Shown: positions 37,697 to 49,980, numbered from the stretch's first letter. The stretch is DNA of 64,000 bases from Cichorium intybus (GCA_023525715.1 CM042012.1:119618298-119682297); one strand, 5' to 3'. Notes: generated by a model not told the origin, from the sequence alone. Made by a program: numbers and translations.

Positions 37697-37964
37697 AGAA
37701 CCACAACCTACCACTTGTTGCATAAAAGAACACACATTAGCCATTAATATGTGAATTCTGTAAATGACATTAATCAAACAATTCCATACAATTTTAGCAC
37801 CCACTCCTTTCATCAATGTCAAACCCTCCGCAATCACCATAAGTTGATTTATGATCTTGACCCATACACATTAAGATCGAATAATGTCTATAATTCTTAA
37901 TAGAAAGAATAGCACAGTTTGAAGCAAACAACCTATTGATACCAATCCTTCTTTATTTTTTAAG
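37697..37964 (-). pseudogene. LINE fragment, RT C-terminal part (left of copia insertion)
   Basis: Minus reading LKNKEGL followed by IGCLLQT resembles the end of the plant LINE reverse transcriptase region (typically KEGGLGIGSL). It joins 42736-42850 when the copia element is removed. Confidence 0.6.
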
Positions 37965-37969
37965 CTAAG

Positions 37970-38190
37970 TATTAGACAGTTATATTCCATGACCCTTGGG
38001 TTCCTTGACCCTTGGTATTCCATGACCTTTGGGTTTCTTGACCCTTGGTATTCCATGACCCTTGGGTTCCTTGACCCTTGGTATTCCATGACCCTTTGTA
38101 TTCCAGGAGAGCCTCTTTATAAAGGCATCCTGTCCTCCTCATTTGCACACACAAATTTACTGATTTATAATACAATTACCAAGTTTATCT
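37970..38190 (+). repeat. 5' LTR with 33-bp tandem repeats
   Basis: 221 bp. Contains three copies of a 33-bp unit built on CCATGACCCTTGGGTTCC / TTGACCCTTGGTATT, then TATAAAGG (TATA-like) at about 38117. The 3' LTR has two copies, which explains the length difference of 33. Confidence 0.93.
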
Positions 38191-38202
38191 TGGTATCAGA
38201 GC
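38191..38202 (+). other. primer-binding site
   Basis: TGGTATCAGAGC immediately after the LTR, the exact initiator tRNA-Met complement. Confidence 0.92.
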
Positions 38203-38295
38203 CGCCTAACCCTAATCCCAAAAACCCTAGCCGTCGGCAGCCACAAAGTTGCCGCCTAAACTTCTTCTTCTCCTTACATCTGGTCGGCTGCTCCA

Positions 38296-39597
38296 ATGGC
38301 TCAGATCAATGCCTTCACAACTGCTGAAAAGACATCTCACAACTCCCAGAAATTCGCTTTTACACTCTCCCCTACAAATTACGGTTTTTGGAAAACAATG
38401 ATCCAACCGTTTCTTATCACAAACAACCTAATCGGTTATGTTGACGGTACCATTCTATGCCCATCACCAACTATCCCTGCTGATCCACCCAAGCCGCCTC
38501 AACCAAATCCCAACTACATTACATGGCTGGCCAACGATGCTCATGTCAGAATGCTCATCATCTCAACTATTTCAGAAGCTTCTTTTCTTCATGTTTAAGG
38601 TAACACATCTCGAGACCTTTGGCTTTCCCTTGAACGATCCTATGCCCAACACACGTCCTCACGAGAATACACTCTCAAGACCCAGCTTCTCAAGATCGAG
38701 ATGAAAAGTGACGAAACTACCTCCGCCTATCTCACTTGGGCACATGAATATGCCGAAGCCCTTGCCAACATTGAAGAACCATTCAAAGACAAAGATCTGG
38801 TTATGCTTGTCATCTCCAGGCTTCGTGAGGAATACAATGGCCTCAAATCGTCACTTCTTGGTAGGCAATCCCCGCTTGCGTTTGCCGAACTCCATAGTCT
38901 TTTATTTGATCATGATTACATGTTGAAGAAATCCATTCCAGTTATTCCTCCAACTCAAGCTTTCACTACCACTACAAGCCGATCAGCCACGGCCTCCTGC
39001 TCTAAGACAGACCCGCTACAAGCCCTTCAACAGCTTGTATCTCAGCTTGGCCTTCAGCTCCAACCTCTAAATCAGCCATCTACACAAGCATTCTTCGCTT
39101 CCCGATCTCAAAATTCTCAGGGACGTGGCTCGCAAAATCGCCGAGGACGGGGCTCCTTCAACAACAACAATCAATCAGGAGGAAACAAAAATCAGTTCAG
39201 CTGGGCATCCACCCAAAACACGGTCTATGGCACATGCAACAGATGTGGTATTGGCCACATACCATCTCAGTGTCCTAATCGTGATCCCTCCACCCTAAGA
39301 TCACGACCGCCACCTTCAGCAAACTTTGCTGACTATCGATCGCAACAATCTTCAACATGGCTTCCTGACACTAGCTCCAACAACCACGTCGCTCAAGACA
39401 CATCCAGCTTCGAAAGTCATGAGCCATACTTCGGTGAGGATGCTCTTCATGTTGGCAATGGTAAGGGTTTACCCATTCTTCACATTGGTTCTACTCGTTT
39501 CTACTCTCCTTCCAAATCATTTTCTCTTCCAAATATACTCCATGTTCCTGAAATCAAAAAAAAATCTACTCTCTGTTCAAAAATTCTGCCAAGATAA
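38296..39597 (+). pseudogene. copia gag and protease, broken
   Basis: From the ATG at 38296 (MAQINAF) through a copia-type gag. There is a premature TAA at 38596-38598 (probably once CAA), then the same frame continues to a Gln/Asn-rich region and a knuckle CNRCGIGHIPSQC at about 39236-39274, one residue shorter than CX2CX4HX4C. The protease region follows, with WLPDTSSNNHV where the active site should read DTG(A/S). At about 39555 a 9-A run, one A too many, shifts the frame; a 6-T run near 39632 shifts it back. Confidence 0.85.
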
Positions 39598-39639
39598 TAA
39601 CGTTTACTTTGAATTTCACTCTTCTTTTTTGTTGTAAAG

Positions 39640-40860
39640 GACACGTCTACACACACAATCCTCCTCACGGGTTCAAGTAACAATGGGCTCTATTCCATTC
39701 GTCTCTTTCCGGGTCCTTCCAAAGTCGCTTTCTCCATCTATCGTGCTTCTCCTGATACGTGGCATCAACGTCTTGGTCATCCGCATTCTCGGCTTTTGCA
39801 AACCATGTTATCTAAATATCGTCTTCCTAATTTTAGTAAAACTGCTAGTTCCTTTTGTAATTCCTGTCATGTTGGGAAATCCTCCAAACTACATTTATTA
39901 TCCTCTAATTATAAGAGTAATCACATTTTTTATTTGTTATTTTGTGATGTTTGGGGTCCTGCCCCTGTTGTCTCTTCAGATAATCATTCCTACTATTTAC
40001 TATGTGTTGAAAACTTTTCTCGATACATGTGGATCTTTCCGTTAAAACAAAAGTCCCATGTTTACACTACTTTCAAACAACTCTTAATGACAGCCGAAAG
40101 ACAATTCAACACCAAAGTCAAATCTGTGCAAAATGACTGGGGGGTGAATTTCGAAACCTTTCCCAATTTTCACCTCTCTCGGCATCCAACATCGTCGTTC
40201 TTGCCCACACACAAGTTAACAAAACGGTCTTGTCGAAAGACGCCATCGACATGTCGTGGAAACCGGGCTTACCCTTCTCTCCCAATCTGGCGTCCCAAAA
40301 AAAATATGGCACTTTTCCTTCGACACCGTGGTCTACCTTAATAACCGCATGCCCTCTCGCAATCTCTCAAACATCTCCCCATTCGAACTTTTTTTCAAAA
40401 GACACCCTGATTTCTCCTTCTTAAAGGTCTTTGGATCTTTATGCTTCCCACATCTTCGACCTTACAACAAACATAAAATGGATTTTCATTCCACACCCTG
40501 TGTCTTTCTTGGCTACAGTCCCTCTCATCATGGCTATCGATGTCTTGACACTACCACAAATCGTCTTTACATCGCTCGTCATGTTCGCTTCAATGAACTT
40601 TCTTTTCCATATCTCAATTCTTCCCATTCCTCTCCCTCACCTCCTTCGTCCTCCAATCCTTACTACTCTAGCTATCCTAATCCGTCCATCCCACATGATC
40701 CTTCTCCAACTCCATCCTCTTCCACCCCCACATATCATCCTATACCCACCACATCCATACCACCCTCCGTTCCTCTTCAAACCTATAGTCAACGCCCAAA
40801 ACCCTACTCTTCTTCTTCCTAACCAGATACAAATATCCCTCCTCCCTCCTCTCCGCCAGA
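39640..40860 (+). pseudogene. copia integrase region, broken
   Basis: Reads on from the protease with WHQRLGHPHS (zinc-binding pre-integrase part), then CDVWGPAPVV with the first catalytic Asp and QNDWGVNF with the second. The stretch after about 40150 is rearranged among frames; PFELFFKRHPD and GYRCLDTTTNRLY mark the C-terminal part. A Pro/Ser-rich linker follows. Confidence 0.8.
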
Positions 40861-40920
40861 CACGGCTGCCCCTCCTACCTGTGTGGCCGTGTCTGCCCTC
40901 CCAACCTTTGGCCTCATCCA

Positions 40921-42530
40921 ATGCCGAGGGTCCCTTACGACCATTCCGCCTATCACACTTCTGCTTCCACCCCAACCGAACCCACCAACTTTTCTATTGC
41001 CAACAAAGACCCTCACTGGCGAAAGGCCATGGTCGAGGAATATGAGGCCTTAATACGGAATGGTACTTGGTCCTTAGTCCCGCCAGTTTCTAACACTAAT
41101 GTGGTTGATTGTAAGTGGGTGTACAAGATAAAAATGATCAGACGGGTGCTATCACACGGTACAAGGCTCGTCTTGTTGCAAAAGGGTTCAATCAACAACA
41201 CGGCATTGACTACCATGAGACATTTAGCCTGGTAGTCAAATTTACCACCGTGCGTACGGTGCTCTCTCTTGTCGTCACCCAACAGTGGCCTCTTAGTCAA
41301 TTGGATGTTCAGAACGCCTTCCTTGATGGTGATCTAAAGGAAACAGTGTATTTATGCCGACCTCCACGCTTTACCGATCCACAAAGGCCGGATCATGTCT
41401 GTCTTCTCCACAAATCCCTATACGGGCTCAAGCAAGCACCCCGTGCCTGGTTCTATCAGTTTTCCAAAGCCATACTTCTCTTGGCTTTGCAGGCTCCAAA
41501 ACCGATCCGTCACTTTTTATCTACAACTCCAATGACACCCTTCTTTACATGCTTGTGTACGTTGACGACGTCATCGTGACCGACAACAATCCAACAGCAA
41601 TCAACTGCATCATTCAAAGCTTGAGCCAGATATTTGCTATCCAAGACATGGGCATTCTTTCTTATTTCCTTGGCATTGAAGTTGCTCGTAAGGGTGCAGA
41701 TCTGGTGTTATCCGAAAAGAATTACATCTTGGAAATCCTTCAGAAGGCAGGCCTATCGCAAGCCAAGCCTGTCTCGACACCCATTACCCCCACTACCAAT
41801 CTCTCGTCTCTCGTTGGGTGACAACTCTCTCTTTGAGAACCCAATTCAGTATCGTCAAGTGGTGGGTACTCTTCAATATGCCACTCTCTCACGACCATAT
41901 ATCACTTATGCAGTCAACAAAGCCTGCCAATTCATGCATGCTCCTACTGAGAATCATTGGTCTGCTGTTAAACGAATTCTTCGGTATCTACAAGGTACTA
42001 TTGATTATGGTCTCTTAATCTAACACTCTTCGGACTCCACTTTACATGCTTACACTGATGCCCATTCTCCGTTCCTTACTGCTTTCTCGGATGCTGACTG
42101 GGCTGGTTGTCCAGATGACCGTCGATCCACGGGGGGATATGCTATATATCTTGGCTCGAACCTCATCTCCTGGTCAGCCCGAAAATAGAAAACTGTCTCT
42201 CGGTCTTCAACAGAATCCGAATATAAAGCCCTAGCAGACACCGTAGCTGAGATCACTTGGCTATAAGCCCTTCTTCGTGAACTACGAGTTCCTATTTTAT
42301 AGTGTGACAATTTAGGAGCCACGTATTTGACAGCCAATCCTGTGTTTCATGCTCCCACAAAACATGTTGAAGTTGACTTTCACTTTGTCAGAGAAAAGGT
42401 TGCTAGAAAGAAACTGTCAGTTCAACATATTTCCACAGATGATCAAATTGCTGACGTGTTTACGAAACCTCTATCATCCCAACTGTTTGAATCTATTCGG
42501 TCCAAGCTACAGGTCGCTACCCGGCCTTAG
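40921..42530 (+). pseudogene. copia reverse transcriptase and RNase H, broken
   Basis: RT motifs in order across three frames: VDCKWVYKIK, RYKARLVAKGFNQ, LDVQNAFLDGDL, YGLKQAPRAW and the YVDD active site at about 41557. RNase H follows: FSDADWAGCPDD near 42085, STESEYKALA, and the end FTKPLSSQLFE before the polypurine tract. At least two frameshifts and a TAG (within SARK) occur. Confidence 0.88.
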
Positions 42531-42542
42531 CTTGTGGGGGAA

Positions 42543-42730
42543 TATTAGACAGTTATATTCCATGACCCTTGGGTTCCTTGACCCTTGGTATTCCATGACC
42601 CTTGGGTTCCTTGACCCTTGGTATTCCATGACCCTTTGTATTCCAGGAGAGCCTCTATATAAAGGCCTCATGTCCTCCTCATTTGCACACACAAATTTAC
42701 TGATTTATAATACAATTACCAAGTTTATCT
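42543..42730 (+). repeat. 3' LTR of copia element
   Basis: 188 bp, preceded by CTTGTGGGGGAA. Starts TATTAGACAG and ends AGTTTATCT before CTAAG. Confidence 0.93.
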
Positions 42731-42735
42731 CTAAG

Positions 42736-42850
42736 ACATGATCCTATTTTATCCAAGATAATTCCCGATCTCCCAAATTCTACCCTAAAAATTATTTTGA
42801 ACACTTTCCAGTAATTTCAAGATTGGCATTGGCACCCAAAAAAGAGAAAA
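42736..42850 (-). pseudogene. LINE fragment (right of copia insertion)
   Basis: Minus reading contains LGDRELSWIK and then DHVL, matching the part of plant LINE RT before LKNKEGL. It is interrupted by stops. Its right end meets unrelated sequence near 42850. Confidence 0.55.
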
Positions 42851-43715
42851 AATTGTAAACGACGAGATTCTCAGAACTTACTTAAGAAATGTTTAGGACT
42901 TGTTTAGGACCAAAAATGTTAATAAATGAGGATTTTCTCACAGTTCTGATGCGGCCCGCATGTCCCTTTGGCATGTATATGTGCGGCCTGCGTGAATTGC
43001 ATTTTTGGGTCTGTTGTTTTCACGTGGCCCGCATGAGATTTGGCTTGGGTTTAAGCGGTCCATGTAACCCTTGCACAACCCATATGTTGTCTTTTGATCG
43101 ATGTAGCATTCTCCCTAGGCTTGGACCTTTAGTGTTTGACCCTTCAACCTGGAGAACTTATGTTTAGGAGTTGTTTAGCCTACTAACTCCTTATCATATG
43201 GGTGTTTATCAATGAGATATAAAGTTGATAAGAATAAGAAGTTTGTCGCCTAAGACTTGATGAATTGAGTGTAATACCCTCCTTACTTGACTTGTAGGAA
43301 GGAAGTAGAGTTGTAGCAACTGGAAGGTAGATGACGACATGTCCCTAAAACTATATTTGTGTGAGTTGTTTTATAAATATGTTTTTACATACATCATATG
43401 TGCTATGTGTTGCAATATAAGCATATTTGTGCATTCATGCTAATATTTTCCAAATTATGCATTTTTGATTATTTTTAAATAATTATGTTGAAAATATGTT
43501 TTAAATTAAATGTATTAGAAAGATGATTTCCCAACTAAAGAAGATAAAAAATATGATTTTGAAACTTGCAACCTACATGTGCAATGCATTGCATTTAGGA
43601 TGGAAGTCTTTGTGGTCACTCATATCCATGGAAACTTGCCTAAAGATGTAAAGATGAAAGATATGTGGTTAGATTTCTAAATAATCACCACTTGCACGCG
43701 TAGAGGCTAGCTACA
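42851..43715. other. unassigned, gypsy-LTR-like sequence with GCGGCCCGCATG palindromes
   Basis: Three variants of a palindrome (ATGCGGCCCGCATG at about 42949, GTGCGGCCTGCGTG at about 42981, CGTGGCCCGCATGA at about 43022) lie in otherwise non-coding DNA, as in the other LTR families here. Its ends could not be fixed. Confidence 0.45.
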
Positions 43716-46377
43716 TGTGACGCCCCATTTCCAGTTTAGTATTTATTTAGTTGGTAGCATAATTAAAAGTCATATTTTGCGGAAAACGAATAATTAATTA
43801 TTTTTAAATTATTATTAATAATTCTTAAGAATAGTAATAATAAATAATATCCTAAAATTCAAAATGATAGTTTGGGGGTTGTTTTGACATTCAATCAAAC
43901 TTAGAATGTAAGCATTTTATGGCTTTAGCTTAATATAATTATAAGGGTAAACTGTAGGGGTCATTTTCGTTGTTTGTCAAAACTTTTGCATGAACTTTTC
44001 TTGGGCCTGATTTTTTTTGGCCTCCTTTTGGAGTCGAGGTTCCGACACGCTATGCGAGCCGACTCATCCCCGGGCGACTACCTGCTTCGCGAGTAGCCCA
44101 GAGTCATCGCGGGTGAACCTCTGTGGCCACTAGGGGGTTTTTGTTCCTCCTTGGATTAGAACCTGGCACCTCGTGGTCATTTTGACCTTTGGAGACCAAG
44201 ATCTAACCAACTAGGCACCACCCTTGTGGTTTCTTGGGCTTGATTTAATGATCGAGAGTCGAGACTTCATCCAAAATAATTATTCTCATGGCTCGCGTAC
44301 TCTTTTTTAGCCTAAGGACCCTTCGTTTGTTCTTCTTCCCGTAAGTATACAGCCTTACCTCACCTAAACTCTTAAACTGATACGTGTTTTGCTGAGAAGG
44401 ACTATCGAGATGGTTGAAGGTTGGAGAAGGAAGTCATCAGGGGTTGTGGTCGGGATTCTACAGCAGAAAACAACCATCGGTTCTTGAGCCAAGGATTCCT
44501 GACCTCTTGTTCGTCTCGTGATGCACACCTACAACCCCATTCGTGATTCTTGTGATGAGCCGTGAAGGAAAAGATAGGGAAACCAAGATACGGGAAGGAG
44601 ATTTAGCGGAAATGGAGTGATTGTAGCGGGATTGAGGACGGGACAGAAAAGAATGATCCATGACTGTCGGGAAAAGAAAAATAACATCATTAGACTCGGT
44701 GCTTGTGATCTGGAGGATTAAGGTATGGAATTGAACTTGTTTCTTGCAAAAACCACCATCAAGCACCACCATGAAACCTCCAATACCCCTAGGTGCCCTA
44801 GGTGTTGTGGTTATGTTTTAAGATCAGAAAATTAGCCTTAATACATGTCTTGTAGGCTTATTGGAATAAGATTAAACATATAGTACTTATGTGTATGACT
44901 TCATGTGATAGTTAAATCTTGGGATCACTAGTTCTAGTTTATGAATTGATTGTTGCAAAGGTCTTAATGTACATCTTAACTTTAAATAATCAGTAATTTG
45001 GCTATAAAGAAATTAATAGAGGTTGTATGTGAAAAACAAACAAGAAGGCATGTTAAAAGTTGAATGAAAATTGCCAAAATGTTCGTAACAGCAACAGTCC
45101 CTGTTCTTGCTGGCTGTTTTCTGAAAATTCGGGGCAGATTTAGAAAAAAGTCTCTGAGAAGAAGTGTGCGAAATCAAGTCTAGTTTCCAGAAATATATAA
45201 AACACATCGTTTGGACTTACGGTTAAAAAGCTATAGTCTGAAAACTGAACAGGGGTCTAAAAAGGACTTAATGTGCAAATGTTATAAAAATGAAATTAGG
45301 AGCTTTTATGCACCAAAAACTTAAAGTGCTTTGTTGGAGGGTATTGATTGGACCTTAGGACAACTAAAACCCATGACTTAATAATTTTGGTTAAAGGCTT
45401 AATAAACGACTTAAAAGGGGAAACTAGAAAATATTATAAGTAAATGATAACACGTAACGAATTAATGTGAATTATACTATAATCTAAGTATTGGTTATTG
45501 ATAATATTGTAGGAAATTACATGTTATATTTGATGGTTGGCACTTGGATCGCTGCTAGCAACACAGTGGTATCAAGTGAGTTACACTAACTCGCTTATTA
45601 TGTTAACTGTGCATGTAATGTGTATGTGCTATGTGCGAAGTGTTTATATGTTTATGTCCTTTTAATAAAAATATGTGATATGAATTATTTGAATGTATGT
45701 TGTATTTAATTCGACTGATCATGAAGGACCCAGGGGGTGAAGTGATTTAGTCGCTGGTCATGAAGGACCCACGGGGGGAAGTGATCAGTGGCCAGATGCA
45801 GTGTCCGAGATAAGCCCTTCAGGGGAATCGACCTGTGTATAGTAGTTGGTACCAACTGTATGTGTTAAAGAAGTTCATTTATGATGTGTTATGTTATGTT
45901 ATGTTTTGTTATGTTGTATGGCATGTATGTGTACAAATGGATGTGTTACATGAATGCATGTGATTGGTATAATATGTGAGTATTGTGTTTCTCACTAAGC
46001 GTTTCGCTTACCCGTTGAATTCTAACATTTCAAGTTTAAGGGTATTTTTGGAAATTAAGGACACGGCGTGATCGCTCCGAGCTCGTATCAAAGCAAATGT
46101 CGGGACCATTATAAGTAAAAATGTTAAATTAAGTCTTTCGCTCATGTTTAAAGTTTTATTCAAAGTTTGACCACGTTGGAAAATATTTTATAGAAAAGTA
46201 CAATGTCAATTTATATAAGTATTTTGTTAATTAAGATTAATTAAAATCAAATAGTTTTGTGAAAGTTCTAACACCCATTCTCTGATAAATTCATATTTAA
46301 TTTTAATAAAAGATTTTTATAGATTTATATAAAGGTTTCATTATTAATATTTCCAAAAAAAAAATTAGAGTGTTACA
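43716..46377 (+). mobile_element. Ty3-gypsy (Tekay-like) solo LTR
   Basis: 2662 bp beginning TGTGACGCCCC and ending GAGTGTTACA, ends typical of chromovirus LTRs. Flanks CTACA and CTACC agree at four of five bases. It contains GC-rich imperfect inverted repeats at 44035-44115 (CTTCGCGAG, CGCGGG), a tandem pair of TCATGAAGGACCCA(C/G)GGGG at 45718-45780 and an AAGCGTTTCGCTTACCC string near 45997. No coding sequence. Confidence 0.7.
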
Positions 46378-47904
46378 CTACCCCATATGTGGTGCTTGTG
46401 TTGGTGGTTTGCAAGTGCCTAGTTAAGATGGACGGGTAAGATGTTTCCCTCAAACCACCAAAGTAAGGATGGACCTTTTGAGATGAACATGAGGATTGGG
46501 TTTGTTGCATGTGCATTCATTATATGCATAATTTACTCTTTTATGATGGAACGACGTTTTAGAAACAAAGAATGTTTTATGATGATAAAGTTGAGTATGT
46601 TAAGTTTGGGACATAATCTCCCTAAATCATTTTATTATGATTTTGGTGTTTCAAGTTGTATTTGAATCAAATGCTGACTAAGATGATTTTGGGGACAAAC
46701 TTTCCCCTCAAACCATTTTTATGATGTACAAGTATTTTTAAAACGTTTTTGGGGGTTGACTCGTGTATGGTGATTGACATCAAATAATCTCAATGAGTTA
46801 ACCCCGGGTAGACCCACTAGGCATTTCTATTGCCTAACTTATATTGATATGTACTCAGGTTGATGATTAAGGATGACTTGATTAGATTTTGGAATTTTAG
46901 AAGGCCTCAGGTTGTGTGGTTTCGTTTAAATTGTGTAATGATATTGAGATTGTAATCGTATCGCTACTTCTTAAACAAACCAAATCGTTTGAAAATTGGG
47001 ACCATTTAATTTCCTGCAAACTAAACTATGGAATTATTTTTAAACAATGTCAATGGGTTTTAAAAATAGCGTTGAGATGTTTGGGACCAAAGTTCGTGCA
47101 TATGACGATTTAAACATTTAACGAAAACTTAAGAGTTTAAAAATGATGTTTTTTATAGTTACTCTTATTGAGGGGTGCTGCACATCATCGGCAAAATAGT
47201 CTTGAAGTAGACGATTGTGTCATTCTTCACGTTGTCCTCGTAAATGACCGTCTCGTTGTCTCAGTACTCGTGAACTTTCCGCTTCGTTTTCTAAGTATGC
47301 TATCATTCATAGCATCATTTGACCAATAAAATCCATTTACAACATCCGATTTGTATCCTCGGATGAATTGGAAGATGACGACGATGACAAGTGCGAATAC
47401 ATTCTAAAATTTGATATTTGAGATTATTTTGTATATATTTGAATGATGTGTTGAGTGTGGGTTGTGTAAAATAAAATGTATATGTAAAAATATATCTTTT
47501 TATAACCGTTAGAATATAGCGGTTTTGGAGGGAAGGGAGGATTTGTAACTTTTTTTGCCTCATACCGTGCATGGAAGAGACCATACTTGAGCCCGCACCC
47601 TATTTTTATCGATCCAACCGGGACGAGTTACCTATGAGGGGTTTTTGTGCCACAATGGAACCCGCACCCTGCAGGATATGCATACCATCCGGTCTTATAA
47701 AGGAATGGTTTGGTAGACTCTACGATATAGGTATTTAAAAAATAAAAAATAAAACCGATGAATAAGTTTGATATGATAATAAATAAATAATGTTATATTT
47801 CCATAAAAACTCCCAATAAAAAGTACTTAATCAAAATAAATTAAAATGTATCTTGAAAATAGTTTAGGACATAAATAAGTAAAGCAGATACTTTATGTCA
47901 TTAC
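46378..47904. other. unassigned region between solo LTR and duplicate B
   Basis: Continues the sequence interrupted at 43715. A short acidic reading (SSDELEDDDDDKCEY) lies on plus near 47358-47402, and the phrase CCCGCACCCT repeats at 47591 and 47658. I could not name an element or gene. Confidence 0.35.
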
Positions 47905-48211
47905 AGCGATACCAACAAAACGGCAGTTGACGGTTTGGTTCGATAGATTTCATCTCGGAAAAACGAGACATTTATCAAACCACTATATTCCATTACAAGC
48001 CGCACACATATTCATTATTCTCTCTCTTTCACTAAAACTATTTGCTACCCATCAACACCCGCAGCGGCCGCCGTCGACTCCATTAGCAAAAGCATCTTCC
48101 TTTTTTCTGGGTCTCCTGTCACTCTATATTTCTCTATCTCTGCCATCTCTGTAACTCAAAACATCAAACACTCAGAAAAAACAGAGTCAATTCAAAGTTC
48201 AAACAAAGATC

Positions 48212-48442
48212 ATGTCTGGATTAATCGATATGTGGACCAGTGAAGTGAAGAAGATGAGGAACGACAAGGGTCACGCCAATGGCTCCAACCCATGTGAACC
48301 AGATTCGCTTAAGACTAACCAGGTGATCCAGCAATGGGGCTGGTCAGAAGCTTTACTCAAACGAGTCAAGTCACCACCATTGGCATTTCCTGTGTACTCG
48401 GATGCTTCCGTTTCTATGCTCGTTGAATACTTTAGTCCATAA
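48212..48442 (+). CDS. small conserved 76-aa protein, copy B
   Basis: Same length and start as copy A, about 12 substitutions, no gaps. Conserved blocks are LIDMWTxEVKKM, NQVIQxWGWSEALLKRV and SPPLAFPVYS; the C terminus is DASVSMLVEYFSP. Upstream, CACTCTATATTTCTC replaces the stronger TATA of copy A, and the leader is longer. The function is unknown to me; both copies could be expressed. No localisation signal is apparent. Confidence 0.72.
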   Translation: MSGLIDMWTSEVKKMRNDKGHANGSNPCEPDSLKTNQVIQQWGWSEALLKRVKSPPLAFPVYSDASVSMLVEYFSP

Positions 48443-48466
48443 TTAAGTTGCTCATACTTGTACCTT

Positions 48467-49980
48467 TGATATCATGTCCATCATGTACGTCATTACTAGT
48501 TCACAGTAAATGATAACGTTTAGCTTTAATGTGTCCAAATTTTAGGCATATTTACGTACTATTTGCTTTGCGAAACAGCGAAAAGATAACAAATTAAGTG
48601 GAAAAAGTAACTTTCAAGATATCATGTCCAGTGGCGAATCCAGAATTCAAACTAACGTGTGTCCACAAAATAGTTTGAAGACTTGTTCTAAGTACTCCAA
48701 AGGGTATGTCTTAGACGCAAGTTATTACAATTCATGACTGAGACACCTGCCTTTTTAGTTTTGAAATTTACCTGCTAGAGACCTTGGATTTTATAACTTT
48801 TTGAAACGTCTTATCTTTAAGGATATCAAGTTGTTGAAATTTTACTTCATATTTGAACGTTTCATTTTCCTTTTCCATCTCTAATCATGTTGAAAACCAG
48901 TCTTGTATATGACGTTTTGATACAAAAAATAAAATTTTGATAACATCTGTGATATTAAATTATCTCATTCCTATTTTGCAAATATTGTTGCCAAATCATA
49001 TCCGCAGCAAATAGTCGGCACCAAACCCTTGTTGTTTTCTAATTGTTTACATAAGAAATAATGAAAAAATATATACTAAAGTGATACCAAAGTGGTAGAT
49101 TGCAAAAGAAGAAAAAGGATTTACATTAGCTACTAGACTAAATTAGACTTTTGAAAGTTTGACTATTAATTTATGATTCTAAACACCATGACACACACAC
49201 ACACACACACAATACGATTATACAAGTTCAATGTTCACTACTTCATCAGACAAAAGTGAGACAGCAGGACAGCGACAAAATACCTTAACTATAAAGAAGG
49301 CCGGTCACTAGATAAAATGGAGTAGCGTCGGACTGATTGCTTGCCGGAGAAAATAGACAAATAATTGGCGGAGACGGCTTCCGGCGACCCAATTTTTTCT
49401 GTAAATTCTTTTTTAGGTTTTTTCTTCAATCTATTGAACTTTTCCCCGTCTATGATGTTATTTTGTTTTGTATTTAACAAATTAAAAATATTAAAAATAT
49501 AATATGATATATGTAGAAAAAATTTGTTTTTATTTTCCATCTTAACCTCCAAGAATATCGATTACTGTAATAATTCTGTTGATAAAATTCTGCTATATTT
49601 CCGGTTGACCACAGGTGTCCACACTTAACCACAGGTGTCCACACTTATACATGGGTGTCCATATGAAAATCATAGTATACTCGATAAAACAGTTTCGAAA
49701 CTCAAGGGTGTCCATGGACACCCTTCACTTCAATTTGGCCTCGCCCCTGATCATGTCCATCATGTACGTCATTACTAGTTCACAGTAAATGATAACGTTT
49801 AGCTTTAATGTGTCCAAATTTGAGGCATATTTACGTACTATTTGCTTTGCGAAACGGCGAAAAGATAACAAATTAAGTGGAAAAGGTAACTTTCATGATG
49901 TTTAGTGTAATTTGTCAAAATTTGAAGCATAGCTGCGTACTATTTGCTTTGCGAAACAGTGGAAAGATAACAAATTAAGT
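48467..49980. repeat. local tandem duplication in copy B (about three units)
   Basis: A unit of about 155 bases starts at GATATCATGTCCATCATG (48467), recurs from 48618 (interrupted by the hAT element, resuming at 49750) and again in part from about 49893. Each contains TTTGCTTTGCGAAACxG and GATAACAAATTAAGT. Copy A has one unit. Confidence 0.85.
48629..49749. mobile_element. non-autonomous hAT element
   Basis: 1121 bp with imperfect terminal repeats CAGTGGCGAATCCAGAATT and, at the other end, the complement CAGGGGCGAGGCCAAATT. A perfect 8-bp duplication ATCATGTC flanks it (48621-48628, 49750-49757), the hAT signature. No transposase frame. Inside are a GTGTCCA-rich stretch near each end and an (AC)n run at 49193-49210. 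Confidence 0.9.

Larger units (their letters stand above)
37970..42730 (+). mobile_element. Ty1-copia retrotransposon with TA..CT ends
   Basis: A 4761-bp element with 221-bp and 188-bp LTRs, flanked by a perfect 5-bp duplication CTAAG (37965-37969, 42731-42735). The LTRs begin TATTAGACAG and end AGTTTATCT, not TG..CA. A perfect primer-binding site follows the 5' LTR and a G-rich polypurine tract precedes the 3' LTR. All gag-pol domains are recognisable but frame-broken. It is inserted in a LINE. Confidence 0.93.

Noticed and set aside
40637..40975. Minus-strand 112-codon Gly/Arg-rich frame
   Set aside because: Shadow of the Pro/Ser-rich linker of copia pol on plus.
47340..47410. Acidic peptide resembling a Harbinger or other transposase N terminus
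   Set aside because: Too short; no catalytic motif or terminal repeats were seen nearby.
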